Of a stretch of DNA of 64,000 bases, positions 35,864-44,447 are shown in pieces (position 1 is the first letter of the stretch; every line of letters starts with the position of its first letter). The stretch comes from Candidatus Gastranaerophilales bacterium. Its GTDB lineage: Bacteria; Cyanobacteriota; Vampirovibrionia; Gastranaerophilales; Gastranaerophilaceae. The stretch spans positions 186,001-250,000 of the forward strand of contig CALVEN010000001.1 in the NCBI GenBank assembly GCA_944326585.1, given 5' to 3'. Below the pieces are notes generated by a model. It saw only the letters and a program-made list of their open reading frames with translations, had not been told where the DNA came from and searched no databases. The position numbers and the translations under genes are program-made.

Positions 35864-36547
35864 ATGTCAGGCAACATTCGTTGTGCCGCGTTTACTCTGG
35901 CAGAGGTTTTGATAACCCTTGCCATAATCGGCATTGTGGCTGCCATGACAATTCCTACTTTGGTGTCAAAATTTCAGGACAAAGCGCTTGTGTCTCAATT
36001 TAAAAAGACATATTCTTTATTAAATCAAGCGCTGCAGCTTACTAATTATCAAAATGGTGTTGAATATAAATGTTATACAAATAAACCTGAATCAGGGTCA
36101 CAGAATTATTATGAGTATTCGCAGTGTCGTGAATTCAGGGATACTTTTTTCAAAAATTTAAAATATGTAAAAAAAGAGATTGTTAATAGCTGGCCGTATA
36201 AATCAAAAGAAGAAGTTTTGGCTCAGGGTGGCGGTATAACGGGGGCAACTTGTTCATTTGCTATACTCCCAAATACATACAAATATTATTTGCAAGACGG
36301 TAGTATTATTTATTGGTATGTAGCCGTCGGTTCTTCTCATTCAGCATTTATTACTGTGGATGTAAACGGAGATAAAGGACCAAATAAATGGGGTTATGAT
36401 GTTTTTTATCTGACACCGACAAAAAGAAAAAACGGTTCTATAAGGATATACGAAGCGATTTGTACTATCTGGGAAAATGGCGGCAAAAGAGCATTTAATA
36501 TATTAAATGATATTGATGTAGTAAATGATGACTGGTTGCCTGATTAA
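35864..36547 (+). CDS. prepilin-like protein, family A leader, frame broken at a G9 tract
   Basis: The prepilin segment is CAAFTLAEVLITLAIIG then IVAAMTIPTLV, starting at residue 8 of this frame. The globular part has VDVNGDKGPNKWGYDVFYL and ends in DDWLPD. The ATG at 35864 has no ribosome binding site; ATG 35646, with promoter and ribosome binding site, is the likely start but lies one base out of frame at the G9 tract. The in-between leader contains a 100-base palindromic element and is stop-free in the pilin frame. The function is inferred as a pilus or pseudopilus subunit. Confidence 0.8.
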   Translation: MSGNIRCAAFTLAEVLITLAIIGIVAAMTIPTLVSKFQDKALVSQFKKTYSLLNQALQLTNYQNGVEYKCYTNKPESGSQNYYEYSQCREFRDTFFKNLKYVKKEIVNSWPYKSKEEVLAQGGGITGATCSFAILPNTYKYYLQDGSIIYWYVAVGSSHSAFITVDVNGDKGPNKWGYDVFYLTPTKRKNGSIRIYEAICTIWENGGKRAFNILNDIDVVNDDWLPD

Positions 36548-36634
36548 GTATTATTAATAACCTGTAAATTTAATATAAATTTTTGCCCTAAAAATTGACT
36601 TATGTTATAATTACTCTAAAAAAGGGGGAGAGTA

Positions 36635-37873
36635 ATGAATTTAGAACATATAAAAAAGGTGGATCCGGTTGTTGCCGAGCAGATAGAATTGGAGCTTAAA
36701 CGCCAGCAGGAAACTATAGAACTTATTGCGAGTGAAAATATAACATCACTTGCCGTAATGGAGGCTGCAGGGAGCGTTTTGACAAATAAATATGCGGAAG
36801 GCAAGCCGCACAAAAGGTTTTATAACGGCTGTGAGCATGTTGATGTGATTGAAGAAATTGCACAAAAAAGAGCTTGTGAACTTTTTAAAATGGATCATGC
36901 AAACGTTCAGCCGCATAGCGGTGCGCAGGCTAATATGGCAGTATTTATGTATTGCTTAAAACCCGGTGATAAGGTATTGGGTATGGATTTGTCAAACGGC
37001 GGGCATCTTTCTCACGGTTCTCCTGTTAACTTTTCAGGCTTATATTTTGACGTGGCAAGTTACGGTGTGGATGAAGACGGTAATATTGATTACGATGATG
37101 TTCTTAGAAAGGCAAAAGAACATAAACCGAAACTTATTATTTGCGGTGCAAGCAACTACTCAAAAATAATTGATTTTAAGAAGTTTAGAGAAATTGCCGA
37201 TGAAGTTGGTGCATATTTGTTGGCGGATATTGCGCATATTGCAGGGCTTGTTGTGACAGGTTTGCACCCGTCACCTGCGCCTTATGCCGATTTTGTGACG
37301 ACAACTACGCATAAATCATTGAGAGGGCCGAGAGGCGGGATTACAATGTGCCGTGAAGAGCATGCTGCAGGGATTGATAAAGCAATATTCCCCGGAATGC
37401 AGGGCGGACCTTTGGAGCATATTATTGCGGCAAAAGCCGTTGCTTTATACGAAGCTATGCAGCCGGAATTTAAAACTTATGCTGAACAGATTATTAAAAA
37501 TGCCAAAGCGCTTGCTCAAGGGCTTATGGATGAAGGTATGGATATTGTGGGCGGCATGACGGAAAACCATTTGATGACGCTTGATTTAAGAAGAACAGGC
37601 AAAACCGGAAAAGATATGGCAAATGTGCTTGAACGTGTCGGAATTACGGCTAATAAAAATACCGTTCCGAATGATCCGCAGAGTCCGTTTGTAACGTCAG
37701 GTATAAGACTCGGTACGCCTGCTGTTACAACCAGAGGTTTTAAAGAAGACGATATGACAGAAGTTGCAAAAATTATTGCATCTGCAATTTTTGCATCGGA
37801 TAACGAACAGGGTTTGAAAAATTTGCGCGAACGCTCTTTGAAACTTTGCAAAAAATATCCGTTATATCAATAG
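36635..37873 (+). CDS. glyA: serine hydroxymethyltransferase
   Basis: GlyA transfers the serine hydroxymethyl group to tetrahydrofolate, making glycine and methylene-THF. The PLP-binding lysine lies in [13 protein letters not shown] near residue 226. The N-terminal [11 protein letters not shown], the [13 protein letters not shown] segment and [10 protein letters not shown] are all typical. At 412 residues it is full length. GGGGGAG precedes the ATG. It is followed by a dispersed repeat rather than another gene. Confidence 0.97.
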   Translation: MNLEHIKKVDPVVAEQIELELKRQQETIELIASENITSLAVMEAAGSVLTNKYAEGKPHKRFYNGCEHVDVIEEIAQKRACELFKMDHANVQPHSGAQANMAVFMYCLKPGDKVLGMDLSNGGHLSHGSPVNFSGLYFDVASYGVDEDGNIDYDDVLRKAKEHKPKLIICGASNYSKIIDFKKFREIADEVGAYLLADIAHIAGLVVTGLHPSPAPYADFVTTTTHKSLRGPRGGITMCREEHAAGIDKAIFPGMQGGPLEHIIAAKAVALYEAMQPEFKTYAEQIIKNAKALAQGLMDEGMDIVGGMTENHLMTLDLRRTGKTGKDMANVLERVGITANKNTVPNDPQSPFVTSGIRLGTPAVTTRGFKEDDMTEVAKIIASAIFASDNEQGLKNLRERSLKLCKKYPLYQ

Positions 37874-37880
37874 ATTTACA

Positions 37881-37992
37881 TTTTATCCCTCGCCCCTTTG
37901 GGGAGAGGGTGTCCGAAGGACAGGAGAGGGGCTAAAATCCTGCAATCTTTTACCGCACCTTCTTACTCGCTCGCGCCATAATCACGGCGCGG
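37881..37992. repeat. dispersed repeat, copy 1
   Basis: This ~110-base GC-rich unit starts TTTTATCCCTCGCCCC and includes GGGGAGAGGGTGTC, GGAGAGGGGCTAAAATCCTG and CACGGCGCGG. A second copy at 49887-49984 is about 85% similar with small gaps. It lies between glyA and the next gene. Confidence 0.85.
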
Positions 37993-38085
37993 CTTGTCTG
38001 TTTCTTATTCCGCATATACTTATAAAATATATTATGTACATTTTTGTTTTATTTGCTATAATAAAAACGAAAAGGGAGAATAGTT

Positions 38086-39123
38086 ATTATTATCAGGTTA
38101 ACACATGCTCATATAATCGGTACGGTAATCGCCTATATTCTGGGTGTTTTTCTTGTGCCTCTGGTAATTAGTTTTTCCAAAAAAGAAGGACTCGTTGATG
38201 TCCCGAATGAACGAAAAATTCATACTAAACCTATTTCCCGTATCGGCGGCGTGGCTATCTGGACAAGTACCATGCTGACTTTTTTATGTCTGGTTTTTTT
38301 AAGCTATTATCCTTACGGCAGCCTGCTTTCAGGGATTTTACTCGGCAGCTCTTTGATGTTTTTATTGGGGCTTGTCGATGATGTATACGGGTTGGGCGCT
38401 AAATTTAAACTCTTTATTCAGGTTGCTATAGCCACTCTTGTTTATTTATTGGGTGTACAAATAAATGAAATCCCTTTGTTCGGCGGAATTGATTTGGGGA
38501 TTTTGTCTTACCCTATTACTTTGTTATGGATTGTAGGTATAAGTAATGCCGTGAATTTTATTGACGGCGTAGACGGGCTTGCGGGTTCCGTTGTGACGGT
38601 AAATGCGATTACGCTTGCCATAATCGCTGTTGCCATGACGCCTTCCAGTCCCATAAGCGCATTGATAGGTTTTATCCTTGCAGGTTCCATGCTTGCATTT
38701 TTGACTTATAACTTTAACCCGGCAAGAATTTTCATGGGTGACAGCGGTGCGCTGTTTTCAGGCTTTTTGCTTGCAACAATTTCAATTACCGGTGTTATGA
38801 AAGCCGCAACTCTCGCAATTATTCTGCCGTTTGTTGTTTTGGCAGTTCCTATTATGGATATAACTTATTCTTCTTTGAGAAGAATTTTTAAAGGTCAGTC
38901 GCCTTTTGTTGCTGATGCCGAACATATTCACCATAAACTTCTTCATGCAGGTTTTTCTCAGAAAAAAACCGTTGTGATTTTGACATCCGTTGCGATTATA
39001 GCAGGCGCTTTGGCATCACTGTTTATGGGAACTAATACAATTAAACATTATTTTATTTATATTCTTGCAATTGTATTAATAATGTTTGCGCTAAATTTAA
39101 TAAAACTATTGACAAAGAAATAA
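38086..39123 (+). CDS. WecA/MraY-family undecaprenyl-phosphate glycosyl-1-phosphate transferase
   Basis: This multi-spanning membrane enzyme transfers a sugar phosphate to undecaprenyl phosphate, starting a surface polysaccharide. Typical motifs are LVDVPNERKIHTKPISRIGG, LGLVDDVYGL, NAVNFIDGVDGLAG, FNPARIFMGDSGA and the His loop DAEHIHHKLL. Between the upstream stop (38062) and GTG 38155 there is no ATG, GTG or TTG, yet the frame encodes the missing first membrane helix (HIIGTVIAYILGVFLVPL). With GGGAG at 38074-38078, an ATT start at 38086 fits best. The minimum start would be GTG 38155. Confidence 0.88.
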   Translation: MIIRLTHAHIIGTVIAYILGVFLVPLVISFSKKEGLVDVPNERKIHTKPISRIGGVAIWTSTMLTFLCLVFLSYYPYGSLLSGILLGSSLMFLLGLVDDVYGLGAKFKLFIQVAIATLVYLLGVQINEIPLFGGIDLGILSYPITLLWIVGISNAVNFIDGVDGLAGSVVTVNAITLAIIAVAMTPSSPISALIGFILAGSMLAFLTYNFNPARIFMGDSGALFSGFLLATISITGVMKAATLAIILPFVVLAVPIMDITYSSLRRIFKGQSPFVADAEHIHHKLLHAGFSQKKTVVILTSVAIIAGALASLFMGTNTIKHYFIYILAIVLIMFALNLIKLLTKK

Positions 39124-39278
39124 CTTTCGTTTATAATGCACAACAAATAAAAGATTTTATAACTCAGTTTTAAATAGTATTTATTTAAAATATTTAAGTG
39201 TAAATCTTTACCATAATGTGAAAATATTGAAACTTAGTTTTAAAAGTTTCAAAAAGAACACGTATAAGGATTTATATT

Positions 39279-39671
39279 ATGAAAACACACGAAGTACAAC
39301 AAAATAGCTCATTAGGACATGGAATAAAATCCGCAATTATCGGCGGTGCAGTCGGTTATGCTGCAAAATATGCATTACCTTTAACAAGTCAGGAAATGGA
39401 TTCTGACTACAAACGTGTAGTCCATTTGATTAAGAAAAATGCCGTAAAGGCAAAACAGGATTTTTTCGCTGAGATAAAAGATCTTCCGACAAGATCTTTG
39501 GCTCATGATACGTATATTAATTCCGCAAAGAAATTTGCGAAACATAATATTTGTGCATATGATACAGCATTGAAAAAAATCAGACCTACAGCACCGTTTG
39601 TTATTGCAGGTGCCGTAACAGGTTTGGTAAGTTCATTCGTTTATAACGTTTTCAGAACTGATATCGGTTAA
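39279..39671 (+). CDS. hypothetical protein, 130 aa
   Basis: The protein has a Gly/Ala-rich segment near the N terminus (IKSAIIGGAVGYAAKYALPL) and another at the C terminus (TAPFVIAGAVTGLVSSFVYN), each long enough to be a membrane helix, around a charged middle part. AAGGA lies before the ATG. It converges with the XRE gene at 39633 with a 39-base overlap of coding ends. I do not recognise it. Confidence 0.5.
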   Translation: MKTHEVQQNSSLGHGIKSAIIGGAVGYAAKYALPLTSQEMDSDYKRVVHLIKKNAVKAKQDFFAEIKDLPTRSLAHDTYINSAKKFAKHNICAYDTALKKIRPTAPFVIAGAVTGLVSSFVYNVFRTDIG

Positions 39672-39884
39672 TTTTTTTAGAAAATTACCAGTGTCAATAT
39701 TTAAAATTCCGGCAATTTTTACATATTGATAAATTGTCGGACATTTTATACCTCGTTCAATATAGCCTACATAAGGCGCAGTGCAGTCTGCAAGTTCTGC
39801 AAGCTGTTCTTGTGTAAGATTCTTTCTTATCCTTTCGATTTTGAGATTTAAACCGAGTTCTTTTAAAAATTTGTCTTTGTCCAT
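39633..39884 (-). CDS. XRE-family regulator divergent from a prepilin
   Basis: This small repressor-type protein has the HTH LGLNLKIERIRKNLTQEQLAEL-type core (here residues 8-65) with CTAPYVGYIERG as the recognition part. I start it at ATG 39884, where TATAAT ends 6 nt upstream, instead of the ATG at 39908. It is divergent from the prepilin gene at 39971, and the region between has symmetrical sites, so it is likely to control that gene. A related arrangement exists at 62648. Confidence 0.8.
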   Translation of the reverse strand: MDKDKFLKELGLNLKIERIRKNLTQEQLAELADCTAPYVGYIERGIKCPTIYQYVKIAGILNIDTGNFLKKLTDISSENVINE

Positions 39885-39901
39885 TTTAATATTATATGAG
39901 C

Positions 39902-39965
39902 TTGACAATTCCCCGTGAAACTACTATAGTTATTATTAATAACTATAGTTAATTTATACGGGGAA
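39902..39965 (+). promoter_or_regulatory. promoter and candidate operator of the 39971 prepilin
   Basis: TTGACA (39902-39907), 17 bases and TATAGT (39925-39930) form the promoter. An 8-bp inverted repeat, TTCCCCGT (39909-39916) and ACGGGGAA (39958-39965), encloses it, and ACTATAGT occurs twice in between (39923-39930 and 39942-39949), once over the -10 box. These are plausible binding sites of the divergent XRE protein. Confidence 0.65.
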
Positions 39966-39970
39966 ATTTG

Positions 39971-40645
39971 ATGAATAATAAACTAAAGTTAAGAGCATTT
40001 ACATTAGCTGAAATTCTTATTACGTTAGGGATAATTGGCGTAATTGCAGCAATGACCATACCTACACTCGTTACTAAGTATCAGATTAAGGTATTACAAG
40101 CCGGTTTTAACAGAATGGATAAACAAATACGTGATGCACTTGTAGAATTACAATTTGAGAATAATACCGATGACTTTTTTAAAATGGCGTCTAATGCCGG
40201 ACTGGCTCAAAATACCAGATATTCTGAGATGTTCTATAAAAAATTTAATATTACAGATATATTGAGTAATAAATATTTTCAAAATATGGAATGTCCAAAA
40301 GGTTATTCCGGTAAAGAGCAGGAATGCCTTGTAAATGGTTTTTATTTGAAACCGAGACAAATACTAAAAGACGGAGCTACAATTTATTTTTTAATTAATT
40401 CATGGAAGAGTTATATTTGTTTTGATACAAACGGACCGTATAAAGGTCCGAATCGACTTGGTTATGATACATTTATTATTATTACGCGCACAGCAAAAAA
40501 TCTGGGTGAAGAATATAATGATCCTGAGTATTGCTCTGTAAATTCAGATAGTACACAAAATGGCTGGAGCTGTTATTATTATGCTAAAAATGATATAAAT
40601 CCGGATGATACAACACAGAGATACTGGGAAAATCTTAAATTTTAA
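39971..40645 (+). CDS. prepilin-like protein with divergent XRE regulator
   Basis: A short leader (MNNKLKLRA) precedes FTLAEILITLGIIG then VIAAMTIPTLV, with cleavage predicted at Ala-Phe. The globular domain has FDTNGPYKGPNRLGYDTFII and paired cysteines near the C terminus. I start at ATG 39971 with GGGGA upstream; a TTG directly before it is in frame but unneeded. The gene has no homopolymer tract and its frame is intact. Its end overlaps the convergent tyrA by 11 bases. Confidence 0.87.
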   Translation: MNNKLKLRAFTLAEILITLGIIGVIAAMTIPTLVTKYQIKVLQAGFNRMDKQIRDALVELQFENNTDDFFKMASNAGLAQNTRYSEMFYKKFNITDILSNKYFQNMECPKGYSGKEQECLVNGFYLKPRQILKDGATIYFLINSWKSYICFDTNGPYKGPNRLGYDTFIIITRTAKNLGEEYNDPEYCSVNSDSTQNGWSCYYYAKNDINPDDTTQRYWENLKF

Positions 40646-41411
40646 ACATTTTTTCGCGTTGAGATTTAATCTTTTGGATAATCTCGGCGTAATTTTTGCC
40701 GGTTAATTCCCCCAGAGATTTATACAGCTTTAAAATAGCATTTTGAATATTTTCGGCATTCATATTAACCATATCGCAAGCCATTTCTTCGTTGGACATT
40801 GCAAGCCGTGTCATGTCGCGGAAACCGCTGGACGCAATATCAAGAGCAAGTTTATTATCGCTTGCGGTCAAAAACAAGGCTTGGGCAACAACCATCGGCA
40901 TGTGAGAAATTAATGCAACCGCTTCGTCATGCTCTTTTGGCGTTGTAATAACCGGTTCTGCTCCGAGTTCTCTAATCAAATTTTCTAAATTTGTTCTTGC
41001 TTCTTTCGGAACAGCAAAACACGGTGTGATAACCCATCTGGCGCCTTTAAAAAGTCCGTCAAAAGAGTTTTCAAACCCTTTGTGTTCCGTGCCTGCCATA
41101 GGATGCGATGGAATAAAAATATAAGGACGTTCTTTTTGGCAGACAAAGGCTTTGAGGCTGCATACGTCGGTTACGATTGTGTCAGGGGGCAAGATGTGTT
41201 CAAGTGTATCCAGAACAGCAAGCGTTTTATTCATTGCAGTACATACAAAGACAATTTCGCAGTCTTTCAGGATTGCATAATCCGCTGTGATGTTGGGCAA
41301 AATCCCCTGCATGGAATTTGAAACCGCACGGACGTCATACCCCAGCGCTGTGAGTGATTTAAAAATCGACCCGCCGATTAGCCCTAAACCTACTACTCCG
41401 ATTTTTTTCAT
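40635..41411 (-). CDS. tyrA: prephenate dehydrogenase
   Basis: TyrA oxidatively decarboxylates prephenate (or arogenate) in tyrosine synthesis with NAD(P). The dinucleotide-binding GLGLIGGSIFKSL is at the N terminus (8-20), and the substrate-binding SHPMAGTEHKGFENS with the catalytic His region follows near residue 103. At 258 residues it has no regulatory ACT domain. TACAAT ends 6 nt before the ATG without a ribosome binding site. It is not next to other aromatic pathway genes. Confidence 0.92.
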   Translation of the reverse strand: MKKIGVVGLGLIGGSIFKSLTALGYDVRAVSNSMQGILPNITADYAILKDCEIVFVCTAMNKTLAVLDTLEHILPPDTIVTDVCSLKAFVCQKERPYIFIPSHPMAGTEHKGFENSFDGLFKGARWVITPCFAVPKEARTNLENLIRELGAEPVITTPKEHDEAVALISHMPMVVAQALFLTASDNKLALDIASSGFRDMTRLAMSNEEMACDMVNMNAENIQNAILKLYKSLGELTGKNYAEIIQKIKSQREKMFKI

Positions 41412-41452
41412 AAAGTTATTGTAGCATATTTTTTGTTTATTTCAAAGTTTTG

Positions 41453-41662
41453 TCAGAATTCTTTAAATACTATGCCGGGTTCAGTATTCAAAGCTTTGCA
41501 AACTTTAAAAATAGTTGTGATATAAACTTTTTTGCTCCCTTGTTCTATTCCCGCAAGGTACCTTTTACTTATTCCAATCTTTTCGGCAAGCTCCTTAAGG
41601 CTTATACCTTGTTCTTCCCGCAATTCTTTTATTTTGTGTCCAAAAAACTTGTGTGTCTCCAT
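41453..41662 (-). CDS. small XRE-family regulator
   Basis: The 69-residue protein is a single HTH domain: KIKELREEQGISLKELAEKI then GISKRYLAGIEQGSKK. GGAGG lies upstream of the ATG, and between the ribosome binding site and the divergent gene at 41724 there is a palindrome with TTGTTCT half-sites, a good candidate for autoregulation. It resembles Xre/Cro-type repressors of phage or stress modules, but no such module is adjacent. Confidence 0.85.
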   Translation of the reverse strand: METHKFFGHKIKELREEQGISLKELAEKIGISKRYLAGIEQGSKKVYITTIFKVCKALNTEPGIVFKEF

Positions 41663-41671
41663 GTTACCTCC

Positions 41672-41700
41672 TTGTTCTAATACAAGAACAACTTTGTTCT
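41672..41700. promoter_or_regulatory. candidate XRE operator
   Basis: TTGTTCT (41672-41678) and AGAACAA (41685-41691) form a palindrome with a 6-base centre, and a third TTGTTCT follows at 41694-41700. The site lies between two divergent XRE genes. Confidence 0.65.
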
Positions 41701-41723
41701 TATTTTAGTACATAATAAAAAAT

Positions 41724-41987
41724 ATGCAAGATAAAAAAGAAGTTTTAAAAAAAATACTGTCAGAAAAGATAAAAAAATATAGAAAAAGTTCTAATAAATC
41801 TATTAGCTTAATTTGTAATGAGATTGATTTATCCAAATCAATATGGTCTGATTTAGAAAAAGGAATAAAAGATCCTCAATTTTCAACTTTATGGCGAATA
41901 GCAGAAGGTTTAAATATCCCCTTATCGGAGATAATAATTGAAATTGAACATGAATTAAAGGGTAAAATAAACTTTATTGAGAACTAA
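41724..41987 (+). CDS. XRE-family regulator, divergent from 41453
   Basis: The 87-residue protein has a HTH-type domain (EKIKKYRKSSNKSISLICNE then IDLSKSIWSDLEKGIKDPQ), with the LWRIAEGLNIPLSEII helix typical of XRE proteins. No ribosome binding site precedes the ATG; CATAAT lies 7 nt upstream, again a leaderless look. It shares the TTGTTCT operator region with the divergent regulator. Its stop overlaps the end of proA by 4 bases. Confidence 0.8.
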   Translation: MQDKKEVLKKILSEKIKKYRKSSNKSISLICNEIDLSKSIWSDLEKGIKDPQFSTLWRIAEGLNIPLSEIIIEIEHELKGKINFIEN

Positions 41988-43237
41988 TCGAGGATTTCCT
42001 TATGGCGGAATTGTTTTGTGCCGTCAACATAATCTTTTACGATATGCCCTTTACCGATTAACTTGTATTTATATATGGTTAAACCTTCAAGACCGACCGG
42101 ACCTCTTGCATGAGTTTTGTTGGTGGAAATTCCGACCTCTGCTCCGAAACCGTATCTGAAACCGTCTGCAAACCTTGTTGACGCATTAAAGTACACCCCT
42201 GCAGAATCAACTTTGTTCATAAATTTTTCGGCATTTTCAATGTTTTTTGTAATAATGCTGTCGGTGTGTCCTGAACCGTAGGTGTTTATATGTTCGATTG
42301 CTTCGTCAAGATTTTTGACTTTTTTAAACGCAAGCGTTGTATCGCCATGTTCAAATGCCCATGTGTCGGGATCGCCAACCAGTTTTATTTCCGCTAATTG
42401 AAGTGAAGCAAGGAGCTTTTCCGTATCCGGAAATTTTTCGTGGATTAAAAGAGTTTCAACTGAATTGCAGGCGCTCGGGTACTGGGTTTTGGCATCAACA
42501 ATAACTTTTATTGCCATATCCAAATCTGCCGTTTCATCAACAAAAATGTGGCAAATTCCGTCGGCATGTCCAAGAACCGGAATTTTAGTGTTTTCTTTTA
42601 TAAATTTTACGAGTTTATTGCCGCCGCGCGGGATAATGAGGTTTATGTATTTGTCGCATTTCAGCATTTGGGCAACATCATCACGCGTGAACACCTGCTG
42701 CAAAACGTTTTTTGGGAAACCGTCGATTTCGTCAAGAGTTTTGTTAATAATCCCGAGCACGGTTTTATTTGTGTTAATTGATTCTTTGCCGCCTTTCAGT
42801 ATAACTGCGTTTGCGGATTTTATTGCAAGGGCAGAAATTTGGGCGATTACATCTGGTCTTGCCTCAAAAATTATCCCCAGAACACCTATAGGACAGCTCA
42901 CTTTATATAGCGTAAGCCCTTCATCAAGTTCGCGGACGAAAAGTTTTTTATTAACCGGATCTTCAAGTTTTGCAACATCGCGAATTCCCTGAATCATATC
43001 GCGCATTTTGTTTTCGTCAAGTTTTAGGCGGTTAAAGGTGGATTTTGAGATTTCGCCGGAAGTTACAAGGCTTTCGGCATCAAGCAAATCTTTTTTATTG
43101 GCTTCAAAAATTTCCGTTTTATTTTTTTCAAGATTATCGGCAATTTTCAAAAGCGCCTTGTTTTTCAAATCTGTTGAAATATCCGCAATCTCTAACGCTG
43201 CGGCTTTTGCGGTTTTTGCTATATTTTCAAAATCCAT
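41984..43237 (-). CDS. proA: gamma-glutamyl phosphate reductase
   Basis: ProA reduces glutamyl 5-phosphate to the semialdehyde in proline synthesis. The catalytic cysteine lies in YPSACNSVETLLIH. Other family segments are PIGVLGIIFEARPDV, NAVILKGGKES, IPRGGNKLVKFI and the C-terminal ARGPVGLEGLTIYKY. At 417 residues it is full length. It follows proB by 8 bases, with GGAG before the ATG. Confidence 0.96.
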   Translation of the reverse strand: MDFENIAKTAKAAALEIADISTDLKNKALLKIADNLEKNKTEIFEANKKDLLDAESLVTSGEISKSTFNRLKLDENKMRDMIQGIRDVAKLEDPVNKKLFVRELDEGLTLYKVSCPIGVLGIIFEARPDVIAQISALAIKSANAVILKGGKESINTNKTVLGIINKTLDEIDGFPKNVLQQVFTRDDVAQMLKCDKYINLIIPRGGNKLVKFIKENTKIPVLGHADGICHIFVDETADLDMAIKVIVDAKTQYPSACNSVETLLIHEKFPDTEKLLASLQLAEIKLVGDPDTWAFEHGDTTLAFKKVKNLDEAIEHINTYGSGHTDSIITKNIENAEKFMNKVDSAGVYFNASTRFADGFRYGFGAEVGISTNKTHARGPVGLEGLTIYKYKLIGKGHIVKDYVDGTKQFRHKEILD

Positions 43238-43245
43238 AAATTCTC

Positions 43246-44388
43246 CTATAAAATAGTAATGTTGTCGCGGGTTATGATTGCGTCGTAGTTTTTAAAGCCG
43301 AGAATTTTCAAGATATTATCGGAATGGTGTCCGATAAGTTTCTGGCATGAGGTTGAGCTGTAGTTTACAATTCCGCGTGCAAATTCTTTTTTATCTTCAT
43401 CAAGAATTGAGATGACATCACCCTTATTGAATTCATTAATAACTTCAATAATACCGATTGGCAAAAGGCTCTTTTCCTGTTCGATAAGTGCTTTTTTAGC
43501 ACCGTTATTAACGACAATTTTGCCGATAATATTTGTAGCGTAACCAATCCAGCGTTTTTTATCCGGAAGGTTGGTATTTTGGGGCAAAAACATTGTTCCG
43601 TAATCTTCGCCCGCAAATATTCTTCTTATAATATAAGGCACAGTGCCGTTTGCAATAAGCATTTTGCCGCCGAAACGGGTCACCATACGGGCTGCCATAA
43701 GTTTTGTTTCCATGCCGCCTCTGCCGCCTTCCGATACTCCGGACGCAAGTGCCATAATTTCATCCGTCACCCCGTCAACTTCTTTGATAAGTTTTGCATC
43801 GGGGTTATCTTTAGGATTAGCATCAAATAATCCGTCTATGTTGGACAAAATTACCAGTAAATCCGCATCAAGTTCGCTGGCAACAAGGGCGGATAATTTG
43901 TCGTTATCCGAAAAACAAACCTGCATGTTTTCGTATCTCGGTGCCATTTCTATTGTGGATACTGTGTCATTTTGATTTATTACAGGTACTACACCCAATT
44001 CCAAAAGCTTGTTTAACGTTGTTCTTAAGCTTAAATATCTTGTGCGGATTGAAAAATCGTCTTCTGTCAGAAGAATTTGTGCTGCAACAAGCCCGTAGGT
44101 GTCAAAGCCGTTTTCGTAAAGCGACATCAACTTTCCCTGACCGATAGCTGCACATGCTTGTTTTAAGGCAGTGCCTTCGGTACTTTCAAGCCCCAGTCTT
44201 TTTTTACCTAAACCTACGGCACCGGAGGTGATGACAATAACTTCTTTTCCTGATTTTACAAGTGCGGATATATCTTCAATAAATGAAAAAATTCGCGGCA
44301 TGGAAACATTTCCGTCTCCGTTGCGTAAAATATTCGTGCCGAGCTTTATTACTATACGTTTTGCTTCTATAAATTCTTTTCTGTCCAT
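43246..44388 (-). CDS. proB: glutamate 5-kinase with PUA domain
   Basis: ProB phosphorylates glutamate as the first step to proline. The amino-acid kinase core is seen in RIVIKLGTNIL, VITSGAVGLGKKRLGL, INQNDTVST and GRGGMETKLMAARM. A C-terminal PUA domain follows (KKRWIGYATNIIGKIVV to the end). I start at ATG 44388 (MDRKEFIEAKRI), not the longer frame to 44436, because TATACT ends 6 nt upstream. It heads the proBA operon and is divergent from alr across 59 bases. Confidence 0.95.
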   Translation of the reverse strand: MDRKEFIEAKRIVIKLGTNILRNGDGNVSMPRIFSFIEDISALVKSGKEVIVITSGAVGLGKKRLGLESTEGTALKQACAAIGQGKLMSLYENGFDTYGLVAAQILLTEDDFSIRTRYLSLRTTLNKLLELGVVPVINQNDTVSTIEMAPRYENMQVCFSDNDKLSALVASELDADLLVILSNIDGLFDANPKDNPDAKLIKEVDGVTDEIMALASGVSEGGRGGMETKLMAARMVTRFGGKMLIANGTVPYIIRRIFAGEDYGTMFLPQNTNLPDKKRWIGYATNIIGKIVVNNGAKKALIEQEKSLLPIGIIEVINEFNKGDVISILDEDKKEFARGIVNYSSTSCQKLIGHHSDNILKILGFKNYDAIITRDNITIL

Positions 44389-44447
44389 AAGTAAAGTATA
44401 ACAAAAAATGAATATACAAACAATAATTTTTGTCATATACTTTTGTT
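44389..44447. promoter_or_regulatory. divergent leaderless promoters of proB and alr
   Basis: Between the two start codons there are only 59 bases. TATACT ends 6 nt before the ATG on each side (44436-44441 for alr; the mirrored box for proB at 44395-44400). TTGTTT lies 17 bases upstream of the proB box. No ribosome binding sites are visible. Confidence 0.6.
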
